Assembly (NCBI RefSeq): GCF_041860085.1
Contig: NZ_CP124747.1
Span: forward strand, 6,471,001 to 6,535,000
Length of the DNA stretch: 64,000 bases
DNA from: Schlesneria sp. DSM 10557
GTDB taxonomy: Bacteria; Planctomycetota; Planctomycetia; Planctomycetales; Planctomycetaceae
Direction: 5' to 3'
Part shown: in pieces, positions 59,976 to 64,000 of the stretch
Layout: every line of letters begins with the position of its first letter
Numbering within the stretch: the first letter of the stretch is position 1
Notes under the pieces: generated by a model
Database searches by the model: none
Told to the model about the DNA's origin: nothing
Seen by the model: only the letters and a program-made list of their open reading frames with translations
Translations under genes and position numbers: made by a program

Positions 59976-59988
59976 ATCCAGCCGATTC

Positions 59989-60258
59989 TCATCGTCCTCG
60001 AGTTGCCACCTGGGCTACCACGTCACCATCACGAACAAGTGCAACACCCTCTGAAGGGATGGCATGCTTGAAGGCGCGACTATGTCGAGGAGGAGATTCT
60101 CTGTAAGCGTAAAGCTGATCGCCGTCCCGAATCTTCGAGACCAGTCTGACCCATTCCGAGTTCTTCACGCCAAATGGAACGACGTTATCGCCGCCTTCGC
60201 CAGAATTGTCCGCTTCCGCCTGCTCTACGGTCAATCGCTTTAACCATTGCTTTGCCAT
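59989..60258 (-). CDS. Small unknown protein co-transcribed with fhcA
   Basis: This 89-residue protein is basic-hydrophilic with no signal peptide. Recognisable stretches are EWVRLVSKIRDGDQLYAYRESP and KHAIPSEGVALVRDGDVVAQVATRG. GGAAAC precedes the ATG. I do not recognise a family. The close spacing to fhcA (13 bases) suggests one operon and perhaps a link to the C1 pathway, but no function is known. Confidence 0.78.
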   Translation of the reverse strand: MAKQWLKRLTVEQAEADNSGEGGDNVVPFGVKNSEWVRLVSKIRDGDQLYAYRESPPRHSRAFKHAIPSEGVALVRDGDVVAQVATRGR

Positions 60259-60629
60259 AGGTTTCCTTTCGCAAATCGTTTTCGGTCCAATCCGTTGCGG
60301 CTCTTGCGAGCGCAGTCGTGAAACTCATTATACCATCGAAACAGCCAAATTGGCATTCAGTATCCGTGATTCAGCGGGATTCCTGCCAATAAATCATCCC
60401 GCTGATCATCTCATCGCCCTGTCAACATCTGAGAAACATGCAAAATTCATGGTTCTCAGGGCGTCTGTGGCGTCTATCATATTTTGCGACCTCAAGATCC
60501 CGAGGCTTTATTTTTCGGAAAAGGTCGTCATGCTTCGCGGAAGTCGCAGCGAACTGTGGCGGGCCACGAATTACGGGCCCGAACGAACCACAGCCATGTG
60601 TGATTCGCTGTATCTCTAATGGAAGAAGA
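60259..60629. other. Divergent promoter region between the fhcA unit and rsmB
   Basis: The rsmB frame is open upstream but without family sequence. No hairpin, repeat or RNA was recognised. GGAAGAAG lies just before the rsmB ATG. Confidence 0.45.
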
Positions 60630-62030
60630 ATGCCAAAGCCCACCGAACCGATCTCTGATGAACCTTTGTCTCTTTCGATTCGCTCTTCTCGTGAAGCTGC
60701 ACTGAGGGTTCTGGAAGAGCATCGCGCTACCGGAATGTGGGTCAGTGATCTGCTCGACCGTGTCTTCCGGGAATCCGGACTTCCCGCGAAAGAACGTGGA
60801 CTTGCGACGGAACTCGCCTGCGGTGTGGTTCGTCGACAGGCAACGCTGGACGCGATTCTCAAGACTCTGATCGCCCGACCGGCTGACCAGGTCGAGATAT
60901 CGCTTTGGACCATTCTGCGGCTGGGTGTTTATCAGATTCTGTTTCTCGACGGTATTCCGCCTCATGCCGCCGTTCACGAGACCGTCGAACTCTGTAAGCG
61001 TGCCGGGAGAATGCGCTGGAGCGGCTTTGTTAACGGAGTACTACGAGGGGCCACGCGTCTCACGACGACTCAATATACGACAGAACCCTCCGATGCGGCC
61101 GTTCCACTGAGTGATGGCCGGCATCGCAAACTGACGAAGCCCGTCTTCTTCGATCCGAAGTCCGATTTTCCCGCCTACCTCGCCAGCGCCTACAGCATGC
61201 CTCTGTGGCTTACAGAGCGTTGGGTAAAACGGTTTACCTCCGAACAATTGCTGCGCCTGTGTCAGTGGTTCAACACGTCTCCTCCGCTGACGATTCGGGC
61301 GAATACGCTGCGATCCACTCCCGCCGATGTCTTGAGGATCTTCCGAGAGGCGGGAATCGCCATCGAACCCCAAAGTGACTCAGATACCATGGTTGTGGAT
61401 GGGGTGTCCCGCGTCGATCAACTTCCCGGCTATGCGGAGGGGCTATTCTTCGTTCAAGACTTTTCTGCCGGCCATTCTGCAGCGCGACTGGCTCCACAAC
61501 CGGGGCAGCGTGTGTGGGATGTCTGCGCGGCTCCTGGCGGTAAAACCTGCCACCTGGCTGCCATCATGCAGAATCAGGGCGAGATTCTGGCGACGGATAT
61601 CCGTTCGGACCGGCTGGAAATCGTCAACGATAACGCGCGGCGACTGGGAGCCGAGATCATTCGGACGCAACTGGTCGATGAAGAAGGGTACCGTCTGCCT
61701 CAAGGTCCCTTCCACGCCATTCTGGTTGACGTCCCCTGTTCGAATACGGGAGTGCTCGGAAAACGGCCGGAGGCCCGTTGGCGAATTACCCCTGACGGGA
61801 TCGAGTCGCTGAAAGGAATTCAGGAAAATCTGCTGGGAAAATCGCTTGAGCGACTCGCTCCGCAGGGTCGGCTGGTCTACTCCACGTGCAGCATCGAGCC
61901 AAATGAGAATCAGGAAATCGTGCGCAAGATCCTGACGTATTTTCCGAACGTCAGGCTCGCGGAAGAACAGCAGTTTCTTCCCGGCGAACCTGGCGACGGA
62001 GCTTATCAGGCGCTGCTGATCAAGGACTGA
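60630..62030 (+). CDS. rsmB: 16S rRNA (cytosine-C5) methyltransferase RsmB
   Basis: The protein has 466 residues. Residues 1-155 form a NusB-like domain (AALRVLEEH, LVNGVLRG-like FVNGVLRGA). The methyltransferase part has the SAM site DVCAAPGGKTCHLAAIM and the catalytic pair PC in VDVPCSNTGVLGKRPEARWR and TC in VYSTCSIEPNENQ. RsmB methylates C967 of 16S rRNA in E. coli numbering. The ATG at 60630 follows GGAAGAAG; a longer frame of 64 codons upstream has no family character. It ends seven bases from the convergent beta-lactamase-like gene. Confidence 0.94.
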   Translation: MPKPTEPISDEPLSLSIRSSREAALRVLEEHRATGMWVSDLLDRVFRESGLPAKERGLATELACGVVRRQATLDAILKTLIARPADQVEISLWTILRLGVYQILFLDGIPPHAAVHETVELCKRAGRMRWSGFVNGVLRGATRLTTTQYTTEPSDAAVPLSDGRHRKLTKPVFFDPKSDFPAYLASAYSMPLWLTERWVKRFTSEQLLRLCQWFNTSPPLTIRANTLRSTPADVLRIFREAGIAIEPQSDSDTMVVDGVSRVDQLPGYAEGLFFVQDFSAGHSAARLAPQPGQRVWDVCAAPGGKTCHLAAIMQNQGEILATDIRSDRLEIVNDNARRLGAEIIRTQLVDEEGYRLPQGPFHAILVDVPCSNTGVLGKRPEARWRITPDGIESLKGIQENLLGKSLERLAPQGRLVYSTCSIEPNENQEIVRKILTYFPNVRLAEEQQFLPGEPGDGAYQALLIKD

Positions 62031-62037
62031 ACTGGCT

Positions 62038-63264
62038 TCACTTTGCCAACGCTTCGACTGCCACCGTCTGCAGTTCTGCACGCATTTCAGACGCGTCGGC
62101 GTTTGGCAGTCCCGAGCGTTGTATCAGCAGGATGACAAAGACATCCTTTACCGGATCGATCCATGCTTGTGTTCCAAAGGCCCCTCCGTGCCCGTAGGTT
62201 CCGGCAGACATCATCTCGTGCACCCCTTCCGGTCGACGGGTCACCTGCCATCCGAAACCCATCCCGACTCCGGACGTGAAGCCGGCGGGCAAATCTCCGA
62301 CTTGATTGCTGGTCATCGCTGCGACGCTCTGTTCCGAGAGCAGTCGAAGCTCGCCAATCGCGCCACGCGTCAACATCATGCGGTAGAGTTTTCCGAGATC
62401 TTGAGCTGTCGAAAACAGCCCCCCTGCAGGAATCGGGTGGCGAGCATTCCTGGACGGCCCGACCAATTGATATCCGGCGTGCGACAGTTCTCCGTTCTTC
62501 ATGTCGTAGAGAGCTGCCAGTCGCTGAAGCTGTTCGTCACTGGGATAGAACGTCGTGTCCCGCATCCCCAGCGGCTGAAACAAACGGTTCTCGAGGAATG
62601 TTTCAAACGAGACACCGGACACAACCTCCACGATACGGCCGAGAACGTCGATGCCCGCATTGCAGTAGGCCCACTTCGTTCCGGGTTCAAAGTCCAAGGG
62701 GCGTTGGGAACTGATCGCGGTCGCTTCGCCCAGCGTCAACTGTCGGCGGAAATACAGGTCCGAAATCCCCGACGGGAAACCCCCAGGCAGCCCGGAGGTA
62801 TGTGTGAGCAGATCGCGGATGACGATTGGACGGGAAGGCTTCTTGAGAGCAAGCTGATCTTTACCAGCAGTCTCGATAAGCAGTTGGCCCCGGAACTCCG
62901 GAAGATGTTTTTCGACGGGGTCGTCGACTGAGAGTTTGCCGTCATCCACCAGCATCATGATCCCGATGGCGGTGATCGGTTTTGTCATCGACGCGATCCG
63001 AAAGAGTGCGTCGACGGGCATCTTGAGTTTCTGCTCACGGTTTAAATAGCCGAGCGCGGAGGTGGCAACGATCCCTTCTCGTGAACCGATTGCCGCAGTA
63101 AGCCCCGCGACCGTTTTGTCTTCGACGTACTTCTGCATCACTGCATCCAGACGCTTCAACTTCTCAAGATCGAATTCAGCGGCCGAGGCGGTCAACTGGT
63201 TTCCGCACACAACGGCCAGTAGAAAAGCAGGAGCGAATCTGCAATGCAGTCGTTGGATCCACAT
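62038..63264 (-). CDS. Secreted class C beta-lactamase-family serine hydrolase
   Basis: The protein has about 408 residues with a signal peptide (FAPAFLLAVVCGNQLTASA). The SxxK nucleophile is SMTK in LFRIASMTKPITAIGI, the second motif is YCN in WAYCNAGIDVLG (YxN), and the third is HGG in YGHGGAFGTQAW. It belongs to the esterase/penicillin-binding-protein side of the family, and beta-lactamase activity is not implied. ATG at 63264 has AGGA at proper spacing; an ATG six bases upstream is also possible. The substrate is unknown. It is convergent to rsmB. Confidence 0.88.
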   Translation of the reverse strand: MWIQRLHCRFAPAFLLAVVCGNQLTASAAEFDLEKLKRLDAVMQKYVEDKTVAGLTAAIGSREGIVATSALGYLNREQKLKMPVDALFRIASMTKPITAIGIMMLVDDGKLSVDDPVEKHLPEFRGQLLIETAGKDQLALKKPSRPIVIRDLLTHTSGLPGGFPSGISDLYFRRQLTLGEATAISSQRPLDFEPGTKWAYCNAGIDVLGRIVEVVSGVSFETFLENRLFQPLGMRDTTFYPSDEQLQRLAALYDMKNGELSHAGYQLVGPSRNARHPIPAGGLFSTAQDLGKLYRMMLTRGAIGELRLLSEQSVAAMTSNQVGDLPAGFTSGVGMGFGWQVTRRPEGVHEMMSAGTYGHGGAFGTQAWIDPVKDVFVILLIQRSGLPNADASEMRAELQTVAVEALAK

Positions 63265-63537
63265 GGGCATTCCTCGTCAGTCTGTACTGATGGGTTAAAC
63301 TAATGATGACCGGAACCGAGAATGATCCGTTCATCAGCAGGAGTGTACCGGCATTTCTGCGTCGACCGAAGTCTGTCGCGCGAGGGGATGTCATCGCAGA
63401 CAACCGCCTCGCGTGTCGTGATTTCTGGAGACTGCGATCGGTTCATCTTGCTCCGTAACGACTCGTTGATCCCTCTGGATGATTGAGGCCGTGACTCGGT
63501 GTGAAAACACGGTCGTCAACAGAGCATCGCTGTTCGA

Positions 63538-64000
63538 TCAGACGCGGATGTACCAACCAAGTCGCTCGAGGAGGCGGCAGCAGAGGTAGACGATCAGGGT
63601 GAAGCAGGCGAACCCTAAGAGCGCGCGCCACTCAGAAGAGTTCTTTGGAAAATAGGGAACCACGATCCAGCCTGCGACACTGTGCAGGATGTAGGCCGCA
63701 AGGGAATTGGTACCGAGCGTTCGGAAGAACCCGAGATTCCACCCGCGCCCGTCACAGGCCCACAGAAACAACGCATAGATGACCAGGGAAAATCCGGCGG
63801 CAAATGTCGGATAGGAGGGGTTGCCGCTGCGTTGACTCATCATCCAGTAATTCCAATGGCGGTACATCTTACTGGTTCCCTCCTGCCCCTTCGGTTCAAA
63901 TTCTTTGCCCGCAACCGGAGGTGGAACGAATGGTGGTTCGGCCAGAGTCCCGTCCCATGACTTCAGTCGATCCATCGTCGGGATCACCGGATCGAGCGCA
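63538..64000 (-). CDS. C-terminal part of a membrane acyltransferase-like protein, 5' end outside window
   Basis: The frame is open to the right edge, so only about 154 C-terminal residues are seen. There are at least three membrane helices (SYPTFAAGFSLVIYALFLWA, LAAYILHSVAGWIVVPYF, LLGFACFTLIVYLCCRLL). GTNSLAAYIL is typical of HGSNAT/DUF5009-like and acyltransferase 3-like proteins, which transfer acetyl groups to sugars in the periplasm. Identification is tentative since the catalytic part is outside the window. Confidence 0.6.
   Translation of the reverse strand, partial: ALDPVIPTMDRLKSWDGTLAEPPFVPPPVAGKEFEPKGQEGTSKMYRHWNYWMMSQRSGNPSYPTFAAGFSLVIYALFLWACDGRGWNLGFFRTLGTNSLAAYILHSVAGWIVVPYFPKNSSEWRALLGFACFTLIVYLCCRLLERLGWYIRV

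Overview
The window looks like a chromosomal segment of a planctomycete (class Planctomycetia). The evidence is a type IV prepilin-like DUF1559 protein, a giant cadherin-repeat surface protein with the LEQRRML-type N-terminal signature, a secreted sulfatase next to a formylglycine-generating enzyme, a lone formylmethanofuran dehydrogenase subunit A homologue, futalosine-pathway menaquinone synthesis (MqnD) and an alternative complex III. I see no insertion sequence, prophage, CRISPR array, rRNA or tRNA.

Region 1 (1-15.9 kb, mostly minus strand) is a respiratory locus. Its gene order in the direction of transcription is regB, regA, actA, actB, actC, an actD-actE fusion, actF, a small one-helix protein, SCO, coxB with a fused cytochrome c domain, coxA (A2-type) and coxC, which runs off the left edge. 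This encodes a quinol:cytochrome c oxidoreductase (alternative complex III) and a caa3 oxygen reductase, with the copper chaperone for CuA. Several junctions overlap (ATGA, TAATG). The upstream kinase/regulator pair is of the redox-sensing RegB/RegA (PrrB/PrrA) type. A GCGAC-N5-GTCGC inverted repeat like the RegA/PrrA half-site pair lies between regA and actA.

Region 2 (15.9-24 kb) groups a cysteine hydrolase, a DUF1348 protein and a DUF417 (YkgB/RclC-like) membrane protein. Divergent to these is a sigma-54 activator with a four-cysteine GAF domain. A secreted large-subunit catalase and a secreted PRC-barrel protein follow. Together they suggest an oxidant or stress response, but that is inference.

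Region 3 (24-35 kb) holds small enzymes (RibD/DHFR-like, PhnB-like), a UvrD/Rep helicase, a DUF2171 protein, a DUF1559 prepilin-like protein with a lipoprotein behind it, a small secreted protein and a transmembrane Ser/Thr kinase. Region 4 (35-43.6 kb) contains a conserved-looking unknown gene before a SNF2 ATPase, rpsD, a small anti-sigma-like protein, mqnD, and a symporter plus DHDPS/NAL-type lyase pair.

Region 5 (43.9-64 kb) is dominated by the 2093-residue surface protein with eight cadherin-like and eight second-type repeats. After it come a formylglycine-generating enzyme, a sulfatase, a secreted HAD phosphatase, a secreted propeller-type glycosidase-like protein, an unknown secreted protein, fhcA with a small partner gene, rsmB, a class C-type serine hydrolase and the C-terminal part of a membrane acyltransferase-like protein at the right edge. 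Start sites were moved inward where a Shine-Dalgarno site or domain boundary argued for it.
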